64,000 bases of DNA from Leptasterias polaris. Lineage: Eukaryota; Echinodermata; Asteroidea; Forcipulatida; Asteriidae. The notes under the pieces were generated by a model. The model was given only the letters and a program-made list of their open reading frames with translations, made no database searches and had not been told where the DNA came from. Of the stretch, positions 1 through 13,700 are shown one piece after another. The stretch is taken from the NCBI GenBank assembly GCA_037783415.1, contig JAZGTN010000069.1:434001-498000 (forward strand), in the 5' to 3' direction. Each line of letters starts with the position of its first letter. Within the stretch, counting starts at the first letter, position 1. The position numbers and the translations under genes were made by a program.

Positions 1-7
1 TTATTAG

Positions 8-1755
8 GTTCTTACTGCTGTCATGAAGAGCTTTGATTGGACCTACTCTAAAATGATCCACAATGGAAATGAATTTGGACTGAGCGGTGAGAGGGCATTG
101 ACTGCAGCATACCAGGCAGAAGGATTTTGTCTTTCTGAGTCTATTGTCATCAACAGAAGGGAGACAAGAGATGAGGCGTATGATGATATAGTTAACCAGT
201 GTCTTCAACAGAATATTAAGGGTGGGTATAAGGCCTTCTCCTAGATCTGAGGTTTAGGTTTTACTTGTGAGTCCACTAATCTCACAGTTCTAGTAGGTAA
301 ATAAAGAGAAGCTAAATTACCGTTAGTGTGATTATGCTTTTGCAGAGCCATGTTAGCCTGCTGAAGTCGTTTCCCAACCATAATACTCTCGTTCACAACC
401 CTCACACCCATCCGCTATTGTCATGCCCAATCCCTATTGCATCCAACACACCTACCCTCATACCTGTCCTACCCTCAACCAAGTACACTGATGAATGGTT
501 GAAGCTTCGGACATGTTGTAGTGTCACAATCATGTATAGGCATGATTGTAGAATGCAATGGCTTCATTCATGTTCGTCTGCCAGAAATCCTTGTCTGTTC
601 TTGCTGCATGCTTATTAATTAACGATAGGAAAAATACTTCTTTCTACAAGTGAGTTTTGTTATTATTTAATTTTTAAAATCTGTTCTTTTTCTTTCCCTA
701 CAGTTGTGATTTTATGGACTTCGTCATTCAATGTCATAAGGATTTTCAAAGCCATCAATCGCATCCGGGGTGCAGCCCATAACATTCAGTTGGTAACCAC
801 AGATGGCATACTCTATGTTCCCTTCACCGACATGTCGGATGGGGAGAAAGCAGCTGCCCGGGGTCTCATCGCAGTGTCTCCGTTTGTCAAGAGTGAAGTT
901 TACAAAACTTGGCTCGCCCGGTTCCACCCGGGTGTAGACTTTACCTTTTTGCCCTCTGGGCTGCTGATTGATAGCATTCATTCTTACTTGCAGGCTTTCT
1001 CTTTGGCTCAGTTCGAAAAGTGTGGGGATCTGTCAGCAACGTGTGATGCTCTGGCTTCCATTCAAGGTATTTACATGTATATATGAAACAGTGCTGCTTT
1101 ACATTTTGTTAATTAATTTTCACAAGAGGTATTGGACTTGAATGAGCACATTCGGGTGTCAGACTTGAATTTTTTGTTTGGTCTTGGCCTCCCAAGTCAT
1201 ACAACACTGTATGCTGCTTTTATTTCTTTGAGTAGTGATCTTGGCTTTAGACATGGACCCAATTTCACGGCCCTGCTTACCGCCGAATTCTGCGCTTACG
1301 ATCACCATTCCCTGCTTACTGTGCAAGCGCCGAATTTATGCGCTAGCTGTGTAAACGAAGAATGCCTAGTAAAGTGGACTACGCACACGCACAAGCAAAA
1401 ATTCCCTGCTAACCCATGAAATACGCTTGACTTAAGCCCGAAATTCCCTGCTCCCGTAAGCGCCGATTCTTTGCTTACGGTAAACAATGAATACGATGAA
1501 ATTGGGCCCTGGTCTCCTCGGATCTTACAGCGTAATCAGGTCTAGTCTTGATGCACATCAGCAAGTGCATTTTTTCACACGTTTGCTTTTTCCTGCACAG
1601 GGTCTGAATTTATTCAGTATTTGAAAAGGGTCAACTTTACAGGAGTGAGTGGTGTCACGGTAGCATTCAATGAAAATGGTGACCCAGCACATAGCTTCTA
1701 TGATGTTCTTCAGTATAAGAGCACTGTCGGTGCTGATGGATATTCCCTTCAAATG
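8..1755 (+). CDS. VFT-1, partial (lobe 2 and C-terminal part), exons 8-221, 704-1066, 1601-1755
   Basis: The first exon follows an AG at 6-7 and opens with residues typical of the start of VFT lobe 2 (KSFDWTYSKMI). An in-frame stop at 5-7 rules out a leftward extension of this exon. The donor at 222 (gtgggt) is phase 1 and joins the acceptor at 703, where VVILWTSSFN continues the lobe 2 beta-alpha fold. The third exon (acceptor at 1599-1600, donor at 1756) carries FNENGDPAHSFYDVLQY, the FDExGD-type segment at the end of the VFT. The domain finishes with VGEW at the start of the exon at 2096. Intron positions differ from all later modules. The YGE motif reads FGLSG here, and the paired-cysteine CPDG...CDA segment is replaced by CGDLSATCDA. 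Lobe 1 lies off the window to the left. Confidence 0.75.
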
Positions 1756-4700
1756 GTATGATTACAGTGATTGATACCGTTGGACTGTTGGGGCTAATGA
1801 TATTGATTCTCTTGGGTAAAAAAGTCTAAGTTATAATTCTAAAATATTTTATTCAGTATTGCCATTTTCAGCACATTTTAGTTAAAATGGCTGTGTTTTT
1901 GAAACGTGTTAAACCTATTTATACATCATCCAGGCATGCAACTTAATTCCTCTTTTTTTATAAAATTTTAGTGCTTTAGAAATCTGAAAACAATTTGGAA
2001 AGTTTTGGGTGCAAGGCGGTTCCAATTTGTATGATAACGAAGTTAACATGTCTAACCATGTCTGATGAGTAATGAATGATTCTAATTGACAACAGGTTGG
2101 GGAGTGGGATGCTACAACAGGGCTGACTCTCAACAAGGCTGAGATGGAATTCTACGGAGAGATTGGTTTGCTTGCCCAACCACCCATCTCTACTTGTGAA
2201 GAGGGATCATGCACTGATCCCAGATGCCGCGGTGGCTTTCCAAAGTTTGTCATTGAAGCTCTGTTTGATCTCCATGGTATTGGCTGTGACACCCTTCGTG
2301 AGAACCGATTCACCCAGGTCCAAGCTGCTCTTTTTGCAATCGACAAAATCAATAAAGATTCTAGCATCCTTCCTGGAGTCCATCTTTCCATGACTGTGAG
2401 TGACATCTGTGGCAATGCACAGAATGCTGGCAGGGTTGCTTTTCAAAAGATCAAAGATTGGTACTTTGGTGGAGGGTTTCCAAGAAAAAGTGGTGAAACT
2501 TATCTCATGGGTATGTTGCATTCTGGAAGTAGTGGTAAGGCCATGGAAGAGAGTAGGACCCTCCAGATTGTGGATGTGCCGGTGCTTGCAAACAGTGCCA
2601 CAAGTCCAGCATTAAGTGATAGTGAAGAGTTTCCCAACTTCCTGCATACAGTGCCATCAGACACTAAGCAAACGTTGGTCATGGCAGAGATCTTAGTAAG
2701 TCTTGGATTAAAGTATGTGCAGGTCATCAACTCTAGAGGTGCATATGGAGAGGGTGGTGCCAGGGCTTTTGGAGATGCAGCAAAGAAGGTGGGTGTACCA
2801 AATTACCAAGTCTCTTTTTGAAGTTGACATTTCGTTAACATTTTCCGGTTCAGTTTGAAGTAATAAGCTTTCAATTTGTGGGATATTAGCAGCGAAGGTT
2901 ACACAGTACCAAAATAAAAAAACATAGTTACCATATTTTCGTTTTGTTTTTTTAATGGAAGAAAGCATTACATAGTTTTGAGTTTTGGCATGCAACATCA
3001 CATTAAGTTTTCTTTACCAAATAGAATGGAGTGTGTATTACCAACTCTGTCACTGTGGATTCAAACACAAATTACGGAACACTCCTAAGTGATCTGATGG
3101 CAAAGCCAGATGCCAGGGTTCTTGTCCTGTTTGTGATTGACAGTGATGCTAGAGGTCTGTTTGGAGAGATGGTGGACAGATCTGTGGAGCCTGGACATTT
3201 TCAGATAATTGCATCAGACTCCTGGGGTATCAAAGCCGGTTTTATTCCAGGAATGGAAAGTGTGGCTGTTGGTAAGTGTATTCGTCGGTTGCATCTAAAT
3301 CTACATTTCCATGTTCATTTATCATGTAAATTTTCTTGACGGGCAATTGTGTACATGATTTATCCTTCTTTGTATTTTGACCAGAAACTGGTGAAAAAGA
3401 GTTGACAAATAAAGTAATAGTACTTATGTTGAACATTGATTGATGTCGATGTAAAAGCTCACTGAAGTTCATACCAGTGCCAATCCTCCAGAGAAATATT
3501 TTCATCTGAAATACTGTCAAAGTCAACATTTAAAGTCCCCTAGACTCACCATTGCTTATTTCGGTAGCAGCAACCAGGAAAACCCAATATGAAATTGTAC
3601 CAAATCCCACATAACATATATTTTAAAGTTTTTCATTGTTTTTACGAAATGAGGACATCCAGTTTGATGATAATTTTCCATGTTGATTGTATGGTGTACT
3701 TAATGAAAGCAAGAGTATTTAAATGAATTCACTCAACCAAAAACCTGACAAGTTTATTAATTGCTTTTTGTATTCCTTCACCCAACAGGAGCATTGACTG
3801 TGACTTTCAAATCATCAGCCATCCCTGCTTTTGAAGAATTCTTTCTCACTATGAATCCTATGAATCAGGACGGCTCCAATCCTTTCTTCAACGAGTTTTG
3901 GTCTCAGAAGTTCCAATGTGACCTTCCCGGTGGAAACTCACATTACAGCAGGAACTGCACAGGTAAAACTTCATTTTCAAATCTCATTTGCAATCCTGGC
4001 ACTTGGTGGATTAATGGTTAAGACATCTGCTTTAGAATGTGGGTTTTTCTGCAGCACTCAGAAAGTACTAAGTAATAATAATGATAACTGGATTGATACA
4101 TTTGTTTGCGGTAACACCATGTGTATATCTACTTGCAAGGTAGGTTTTGTTCTTTGAGAACTTGTCTTGCTAGTTATTCTGCTGCCACTGAGTAAATTAT
4201 TATGAATTCGGGAGACTTTGGGAGACGTCTTAGTTCTGAAAAGAACTGTCCTGCTTATTAACTACATGTACTACCTGGGCGGAAGATAAGAAATCGGCCG
4301 GGATTGATATAGTGCTAAATTACCAAAGAAAAAAGGCACTGGACAAGTAGGAAAAAAAAGCACAATGTGGAACTGAAGTGAGTGACGATGAATAATTTAA
4401 TCAATTAGCGAGAGTAGTAAGTGAAGACCTGTGAACCAATGACAGATCCTTGAGGAACACCATGTTTATGTTTGGCTTCAGTATAGAGTGTACACTGCTT
4501 ATCACACATCAGTTTTAGGGTAAAACAAAGTAGTATTAATTACTATTCGAAGTGTTAAAATACCCTTTGTTTCTCTGTTTTGCTAATGAACTTTTTTCTA
4601 ATCCTTGTTTAGGTTCGGAGATGTTGACAAGCAATGATGTGAGTAGCCTAGGTATGGAGAACATAATAAATATTGTGTTTGTCTACGCTATGGCTCTCAC

Positions 4701-7700
4701 TGACCTCATCAACAAAACCTGCCCAGATGGAAAGATCTGTGATGCCGTTGCTGACGTTGTACCTGGGCAATGGCTTCAGTATCTTCAAGATGTCAATTTT
4801 ACCAGTCCAGTTGGCTCACAGAAACCAGTCAGCTTTGATGAGAATGGTGATGGTCCTGCGCTGTATGCTGTTTACCAACTCATTCAGGAGACCAGTGAAT
4901 ATAAGTTTAAGGAGGTAAAATAGTTGTTCTCTTTCAATGGAACACAATATTGCTTATGCAAACATGGCTTGAATTTCAAAATAACCCTTTTCTAGATGAT
5001 TGATAACTAGCTCATTTATTTTACTTGAGTTGCATTTCGGAATAAATTTTTAAAATCTGTATAATTACAGGTTGGTGAGTGGACTGATGATGAAGGATTA
5101 TCCCTTAACAAGAGCGAGATCACTTATGTCAGTCAAGATGACTCCATGGGTAACTCTAGCAGGTGCAGTCAGCAATCTGAGTTTGTCATTGAAGCTCTAT
5201 TTGAGCTACATGGAGGAGATTGCACCAGCCTTCGCCAGAGTATTCTACTTGAATCCGAGGCGGCTAGGTTTGCTGTTCAAGCAATCAATCAAGACCCTGG
5301 CCTCCTTCCTCAAGTCCACCTCTCTTTGGCTCTCACTGACATCTGCGGGACTCCAGAGGATGCTGGCAGGGTTGCTTTTCAAGTGATCAAGGGATGGGAT
5401 TTTGATGGAGGGTTTCCAACCAGTGATGAGTCCTACCTGATGGGTGTATTGCATACAGGAAGTAGTGGGAAGGCCATTGAAGAAAGCAGAGTTCTCCAGA
5501 TTGTGGATGTGCCAATGATTTCCAACTTTGCAACAAGTCCAGCATTGAGTAACAAAGAAGAGTTTGGCAACTTTTTACGTACGGTTCCTTCAGATACTAA
5601 ACAAGCAAAACTGATAACGGAGCTCTTGGTGAGTCTTGGACTGACGAATGTACAGGTAGTAAACTCTAGAGGTACATACGGGGAAGGTGTTGCCAAGGCC
5701 ATAAAAGATGCAGCAAAGAAAGTAAGTAGTCAACCACAATGACATATTGATCCTTTTTCTAAAAAAATTGAAAATAAAGGAATGAAGTATTATGTTGGAA
5801 TAGCAGTACTGTGCTTCTAGGTTAAATTTGTGTTTTTTACACCCATTTTAGACCTAACTTCGACTTGGGCCTTGACTTGGATCCAACTTAGGCCTGACTT
5901 GGACCCTTCTTAAACCTGATTTAAACTAGGGCCAGTCACATGTTGATTAACATGTGAGTTTCTACACAAGTTTTGTCCATGTGTGGTCTTTTTCGTTACT
6001 TTTTCTCTTCACAGGTTTCTTTTGGCCTATTGAAGTTTTTTTGTTGGTACAAAAACATAATTGCGATTTGTGTCTTTGAATGTGATCATCAATTTACAAA
6101 GACTATTTTCTCATTGATTCATTCTTTCATTTTCTTATTCATGTTGATATAAAACAATTCCTCATCTTATGTGTTTATAAACATTGTTTATAATTCCAAA
6201 TATCACATGAGACAAGAAGGTTCAATTAATAAGGCTAAAATCTCATAAACAGGTGAATCAACTTACAACCACAATAAATAAGAAAATGATATATACAATT
6301 TGTTGTATGGTTACTCAAGATGGACTCTGTATAAAAAACGAACGAGCAAATAAGAGCAACTCACAGAAAATTGTCAGTGAAGGAACCGTTTAATTTGCTT
6401 TATGACCCAACAGGTTGGAGTGTGTGTAGCCAACTCCTACACTGTAGATTCAAACACTGATTATGACGCACTTGTGACTAATCTCATGGATATGTGGGAT
6501 GCCAGGGTTCTTGTGCTTTTCTTGGTTGAGGATCATGCCAGAGCTCTGTTTCAAGAGATGGTGAACAGAAATGTGGAGCCTGGATACTTCCAGATAATTG
6601 GCTCAGATACCTGGGGTACCTTGTCAGACTTCATTCCAGGATTGGAAGCCCCTGCTGTTGGTATGTCCACGTTACTGAAACAGTTAGAAACCTTTCTGTA
6701 TCCCCCTCCCCAGAAATGCTGTTTTTCAAAACGACAAAGTTGTAACAGATTTGTTATAATAATTTTTCTGATGGTGTAAAGATTGGTTACAAAATATTGG
6801 CTTCGAAAACTGATTGTAATTTTCCTTTACTTGACGACCTCATTGGTGAAGTCATTGAACAGCAGGACCAGTTAGCTTGTCATTTCGAATGGTCCACCAG
6901 CTTCTTTCACTGTTTCATTCACATACTGTTTTGTGTTTTATTAAAGTATTCCTTTATTGTCAGGCAATTATTAATGTGGAGAAATATGTACAATCATTTT
7001 TGTACATAAAAGCACCGGAGGCAATGAACTAGCCAGCTATTTCATTTTGCGTGACTTATAGTGGACCTCTATAAATGGAAAACGCTGTTCGGAGTGAATG
7101 TTCCTTCAATGCTTTTTGGTCATGTAGTGTTTGGAGTTTTTAAATCCTCTAAGCTCAACCATTATTTTACCCCATTTTTAAGTTCACTGTAGTTATTGGC
7201 AATCTAGGTCAGAAATGTCCACACCCTTAACTACTGTATTTCTTTGACTGTTGTGCCCATTTTCAGGAGCTTTGACTGTATATTTCAAATCATCCGTCAT
7301 CCCGATGTTTGAAGATTATTTGCTAAGTCGAACCCCACAGGATGACACCTCTAATCTCTTCTTCAACGAATTCTGGTCACAGAAATTCCAATGCGACCTC
7401 CCTGGTGGGAGCAATAAATATGGTGTCAGCTGCACAGGTATTGCCAATTTGAAGTTCCTTTCCATTTTTCAATTTTTGTTGAAAATGTATTTGTTCATGT
7501 TTATCCTAATACTTATTGAATGTTGACCACAGTGATGTGCATTAATATCCCCTGCTCATGTGATGTGGTAATTCTGTTGTTATGTCTGAGTAGTCAAGTG
7601 CAGTGGACTCAATTTCTGATGTTGCAAGAGTTTAGTTTCTATACGCAATTGTGTCCTTTATTATTCAGAAGGACATTTAGCTGTTGGTCCCATGCAATGT

Positions 7701-10700
7701 GTACTGCATGTCAAAAAACCAAGTCATGATAGAGTGCAAGTCTCCCGCATATCAGAACGAGAAAACACGTCAAGCGAAGAAACCTTTTTTTTCTCTAAAA
7801 TTAAATCATTGTTTTAAAATAATATCTATGAAAAAATCTGAATAACAAAAATACTCAATAACCTTTGTATAAAATGAGTTTTAGCTTTCATAATAAACAC
7901 ACAAATCATTTGTTAGTTTTTGTTGAAACAAACTGAAAACTCTCGGACAAGGATGCTTATACTTGATCTTAACTTTTAAGGAACCCCTTTTGTAAATCCA
8001 TGCCCGAGTACGTCCGTGCAGCCACTACAAGCTGGTTTATAAGCAGGCGCGCGATGATCGAACGATCGTAGAATTAACGCATTACGCAGTTTAAAGCAGA
8101 CGCCTGAACAACCGTAGACTGCAATCTACAGCGTCTAATGATGATCATCGCGCGACCAAAACAATTTTGATGAACGGAGGTGGGCACAAATTCTTAATTT
8201 TTGCAAGTAACCGGAAGCTGAGGTCAAGTTTAATTCTTGGGTTTTCTTCATTGTAATGTTGAATTGATATTACTGTCATATTTTTTATCAGTTAATATTA
8301 CATTCCCAACAACATATGTAATTTTCACGTTCATAAAGTACGTTAAAAGAAACTAAAATAATAGACAAAACTAAATATTGCCAACGTAAAACTCAATATG
8401 GTTGAGACCACATGACAATGGTCCCAGAAGTTCGATTATGCGCAAGACTTGCACAGTCTATTGAGAAAAAAAACGGCACTGGCAGGAATATGTGCCACAT
8501 CCTCTTATTGTCAAAAAAGGCCTTATAGTTATTGGACTTCACTCAAGATTCCGTCCTCCACAAAAAAACATGACCTTTGTATAAAAATAAGTATACCTTC
8601 TGTGAAGACAAGTAATACTGTCAGAAAGTTTGAGTGAAAATTACCTGAATACTGTTTATTTATTATCAATATTAAATGCTCACGATCCTGACCATATGAA
8701 AATTTTGTATGCCTTCAAACAACATCTTTCAACTTTCCTTTGAACAAAACCTTAGCATGGTCAATATCAGTACATAAGTAATGTAGTCCAATTTCCTTAT
8801 TGATTCCAGGATCAGAAGTTTTGTTGCCAAGTGAAATAACCAGTCTTGGTTTGGAGGACATAATCAATACGGTTTACGTCTTCGCAATGGCTCTCACTGA
8901 CCTCATCAACAAAACCTGCCCAGATGGGAAGATCTGTGATGCCGTTGCTGATGTTGTACCCGGGCAATGGCTTCAGTATCTTCAAGATGTCAATTTTACC
9001 AGTCTAGTCGGCTCACAGAAATCAGTCAGCTTTGATGAGAATGGTGATGGTCCTGCGCTGTATGCTGTTTACCAACTCACTGAAATGAATGGAATGTACC
9101 TTTTCAAAGAGGTTATTATTAAGTCATACTGATACTTCGTAAACAATTTGAAAAACTCTTGCCTTATGTACCAACATCAGTTTTAATTTGAATTTGAATA
9201 AGCAGTTATTGAGTTATTTTCTCATTACCAAATACCAGGTTGGTGAATGGAGCGAAGATGTGGGATTGACCCTGATGACAGAGGAGATTAACTATGTCAG
9301 TCAAGACAGCAATTCTAGCCAGTGCAGTCAGCAATCCGAGTTTGTCATTGAAGCTTTATTTGAGCTACATGGAGGAGATTGCACCAGCCTTCGCCAGAGT
9401 ATTCTACTTGAATCCGAGGCGGCTAGGTTTGCTGTTCAAGCAATCAATCAAGACCCTGGCCTCCTTCCTCAAGTCCACCTCTCTTTGGCTCTCACTGACA
9501 TCTGCGGGACTCCAGAGGATGCTGGCAGGGTTGCTTTTCAACTGATCAAGGGATGGGATTTTGATGGAGGGTTTCCAACCAGTGATGAGTCCTACCTGAT
9601 GGGTGTATTGCATACAGGAAGTAGTGGGAAGGCCATTGAAGAAAGCAGAGTTCTCCAGATTGTGGATGTGCCAATGATTTCCAACTTTGCAACAAGTCCA
9701 GCATTGAGTAACAAAGAAGAGTTTGGCAACTTTTTACGTACTGTTCCTTCAGATACTAAACAAGCAAAACTGATAACGGAGCTCTTGGCGAGTCTTGGAC
9801 TGACGAATGTACAGGTAGTAAACTCTAGAGGTACATACGGGGAAGGTGTTGCCAAGGCCATAAAAGATGCAGCAAAGAAAGTAAGTAGTCAACCACAATG
9901 ACATATTGATCCTTTTTCTAAAAAATTTGAAAATAAAGGAATGAAGTGTTATGTTGGAATAGCAGTACTGTGCTTCTAGGTTAAATTTGTGATTTTTACA
10001 CCCATTTTAGACCCAACTTCGACTTGGATCCAACTTAGGCCTGATTTAAGCTAGGGCCAGTCACATGTTGATTAACATGTGAGTTTCTACACAAGTTTTG
10101 TCCATGTGTGGTCTTTTTCGTTACTTTTTCTCTTCACAGGTTTCTTTTGGCCTATTGAAGATTTTTTGTTGGTACAAAAACATAATTGTGTTTTGTGTCT
10201 TTGAATGTGATCATCAATTTACAAAGACTATTTTCTCATTGATTCATTCTTTCATTTTCTTATTCATGTTGATATAAAACAATTCCCACATCTTATGTGT
10301 TTATAAACATTGTTATAATTCCAAATATCACATGAGACAAGAAGGTTCAATTAATAAGGCTAAAATCTCATAAACAGGTGAATCAACTTACAACCACATA
10401 AACAACACAATAAATAAGAAAATGATATATACAATTTGTTGTATGGTTACTCAAGATGGACTCTGTATAAAAAACGAACGAGCAAATAAGAGCAACTCAC
10501 AGAAAATTGTCAGTGAAGGAACCGTTTAATTTGCTTTATGACCCAACAGGTTGGAGTGTGTGTAGCCAACTCCTACACTGTAGATTCAAACACTGATTAT
10601 GACGCACTTGTGACTAATCTCATGGATATGTGGGATGCCAGGGTTCTTGTGCTTTTGTTGTTTGAGGATCATGCCGTAGCTCTGTTTCAAGAGATGGTGA

Positions 10701-13700
10701 ACAGAAATGTGGAGCCTGGATACTTCCAGATAATTGGCTCAGATACCTGGGGTACCTTGTCAGACTTCATTCCAGGATTGGAAGCCCCTGCTGTTGGTAT
10801 GTCCGCGTTACTGAAACAGTTAGAAACCTTTCTGTATCCCCCTCCCCAGAAATGCTGTTTTTCAAAACGACAAAGTTGTAACAGATTTGTTATAATAATT
10901 TTTCTGATGGTGTAAAGATTGGTTACAAAATGTTGGCTTCGAAAACTGATTGTAATTTTCCTTTACTTGACGGCCTCATTGGTGAAGTCATTGAACAGCA
11001 GGACCAGTTAGCTTGTCATTTCGAATGGTCCACCAGCTTCTTTCACTGTTTCATTCACATACTGTTTTGTGTTTTATTAAAGTATTCCTTTATTGTCAGG
11101 CAATTATTAATGTGGAGAAATATGTACAATCATTTTTGTACATAAAAGCACCGGAGGCAATGAACTAGCCAGCTATTTCATTTTGCGTGACTTATAGTGG
11201 ACCTCTATAAATGGAAAACGCTGTTCGGAGTGAATGTTCCTTCAATGCTTTTTGGTCATGTAGTGTTTGGAGTTTTTAAATCCTCTAAGCTCAACCATTA
11301 TTTTACCCCATTTTTAAGTTCACTGTAGTTATTGGCAATCTAGGTCAGAAATGTCCACACCCTTAACTACTGTATTTCTTTGACTGTTGTGCCCATTTTC
11401 AGGAGCTTTGACTGTATATTTCAAATCATCCGTCATCCCGATGTTTGAAGATTATTTGCTAAGACGAACCCCACAGGATGACACCTCTAATCTCTTCTTC
11501 AACGAATTCTGGTCACAGAAATTCCAATGCGACCTCCCTGGTGGGAGCAATAAATATGGTGTCAGCTGCACAGGTATTGCCAATTTGAAGTTCCTTTCCA
11601 TTTTTCAATTTTTGTTGAAAATGTATTTGTTCATGTTTATCCTAATACTTATTGAATGTTGACCACAGTGATGTGCATTAATATCCCCTGCTCATGTGAT
11701 GTGGTAATTCTGTTGTTATGTCTGAGTAGTCAAGTGCAGTGGACTCAATTTCTGATGTTGCAAGAGTTTAGTTTCTATACGCAATTGTGTCCTTTATTAT
11801 TCAGAAGGACATTTAGCTGTTGGTCCCATGCAATGTGTACTGCATGTCAAAAAACCAAGTCATGATAGAGTGCAAGTCTCCCGCATATCAGAACGAGAAA
11901 ACACGTCAAGCGAAGAAACCTTTTTTTTCTCTAAAATTAAATCATTGTTTTAAAATAATATCTATGAAAAAATCTGAACAACAAAAATACTCAATAACCT
12001 TTGTATAAAATGAGTTTTAGCTTTCATAATAAACACACAAATCATTTGTTAGTTTTTGTTGAAACAAACTGAAAATTCTCGGACAAGGATGCTTATACTT
12101 GATCTTAACTTTTAAGGAACCCCTTTTGTAAATCCATGCCCGAGTACGTCCGTGCAGCCACTACAAGCTGGTTTATAAGCAGGCGCGCGATGATCGAACG
12201 ATCGTAGAATTAACGCATTACGCAGTTTAAAGCGAACGCAGACGCCTGAACAACCGTAGACTGCAATCTACAGCGTCTAATGATGATCATCGCGCGACCA
12301 AAACAAATTTGATGAACGGAGGTGGGCACAAATTCTTAATTTTTGCAAGTAACCGGAAGCTGAGGTCAAGTTTAATTCTTGGGTTTTCTTCATTGTAATG
12401 TTGAATTGATATTACTGTCATATTTTTTATCAGTTAATATTACATTCCCAACAACATATGTAATTTTCACGTTCATAAAGTACGTTAAAAGAAACTAAAA
12501 TAATAGACAAAACTAAATATTGCCAACGTAAAACTCAATATGGTTGAGACCACATGACAATGGTCCCAGAAGTTCGATTATGCGCAAGACTTGCACAGTC
12601 TATTGAGAAAAAAAACGGCACTGGCAGGAATATGTGCCACATCCTCTTATTGTCAAAAAAGGCCTTATAGTTATTGGACTTCACTCAAGATTCCGTCCTC
12701 CACAAAAAAACATGACCTTTGTATAAAAATAAGTATACCTTCTGTGAAGACAAGTAATACTGTCAGAAAGTTTGAGTGAAAATTACCTGAATACTGTTTA
12801 TTTATTATCAATATTAAATGCTCACGATCCTGACCATATGAAAATTTTGTATGCCTTCAAACAACATCTTTCAACTTTCCTTTGAACAAAACCTTAGCAT
12901 GGTCAATATCAGTACATAAGTAATGTAGTCCAATTTCCTTATTGATTCCAGGATCAGAAGTTTTGTTGCCAAGTGAAATAACCAGTCTTGGTTTGGAGGA
13001 CATAATCAATACGGTTTACGTCTTCGCAATGGCTCTCACTGACCTCATCAACAAAACCTGCCCAGATGGGAAGATCTGTGATGCCGTTGCTGATGTTGTA
13101 CCCGGGCAATGGCTTCAGTATCTTCAAGATGTCAATTTTACCAGTCTAGTCGGCTCACAGAAATCAGTCAGCTTTGATGAGAATGGTGATGGTCCTGCGC
13201 TGTATGCTGTTTACCAACTCACTGAAATGAATGGAATGTACCTTTTCAAAGAGGTTATTATTAAGTCATACTGATACTTCGTAAACAATTTGAAAAACTC
13301 TTGCCTTATGTACCAACATCAGTTTTAATTTGAATTTGAATAAGCAGTTATTGAGTTATTTTCTCATTACCAAATACCAGGTTGGTGAATGGAGCGAAGA
13401 TGTGGGATTGACCCTGATGACAGAGGAGATTAACTATGTCAGTCAAGACAGCAATTCTAGCCAGTGCAGTCAGCAATCCGAGTTTGTCATTGAAGCTTTA
13501 TTTGAGCTACATGGAGGAGATTGCACCAGCCTTCGCCAGAGTATTCTACTTGAATCCGAGGCGGCTAGGTTTGCTGTTCAAGCAATCAATCAAGACCCTG
13601 GCCTCCTTCCTCAAGTCCACCTCTCTTTGGCTCTCACTGACATCTGCGGGACTCCAGAGGATGCTGGCAGGGTTGCTTTTCAACTGATCAAGGGATGGGA

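Noticed and set aside
1132..1419. 95-codon open frame as an extra receptor exon
   Set aside because: It lies over the MITE-like element, shows no VFT similarity, and the flanking exons already join in phase.
5840..5930. CRISPR-like or satellite repeat (gacttgg / aacttagg motifs) in intron A-B of unit 1
   Set aside because: It is a short degenerate microsatellite that is partly deleted in the other units, with no regular spacers.
9404..9861. Minus-strand open frames of 69 and 89 codons opposite exon A, repeated in all array units
   Set aside because: They are exact shadows of the VFT exon, recur only because the exon recurs, and have no splice or domain support.
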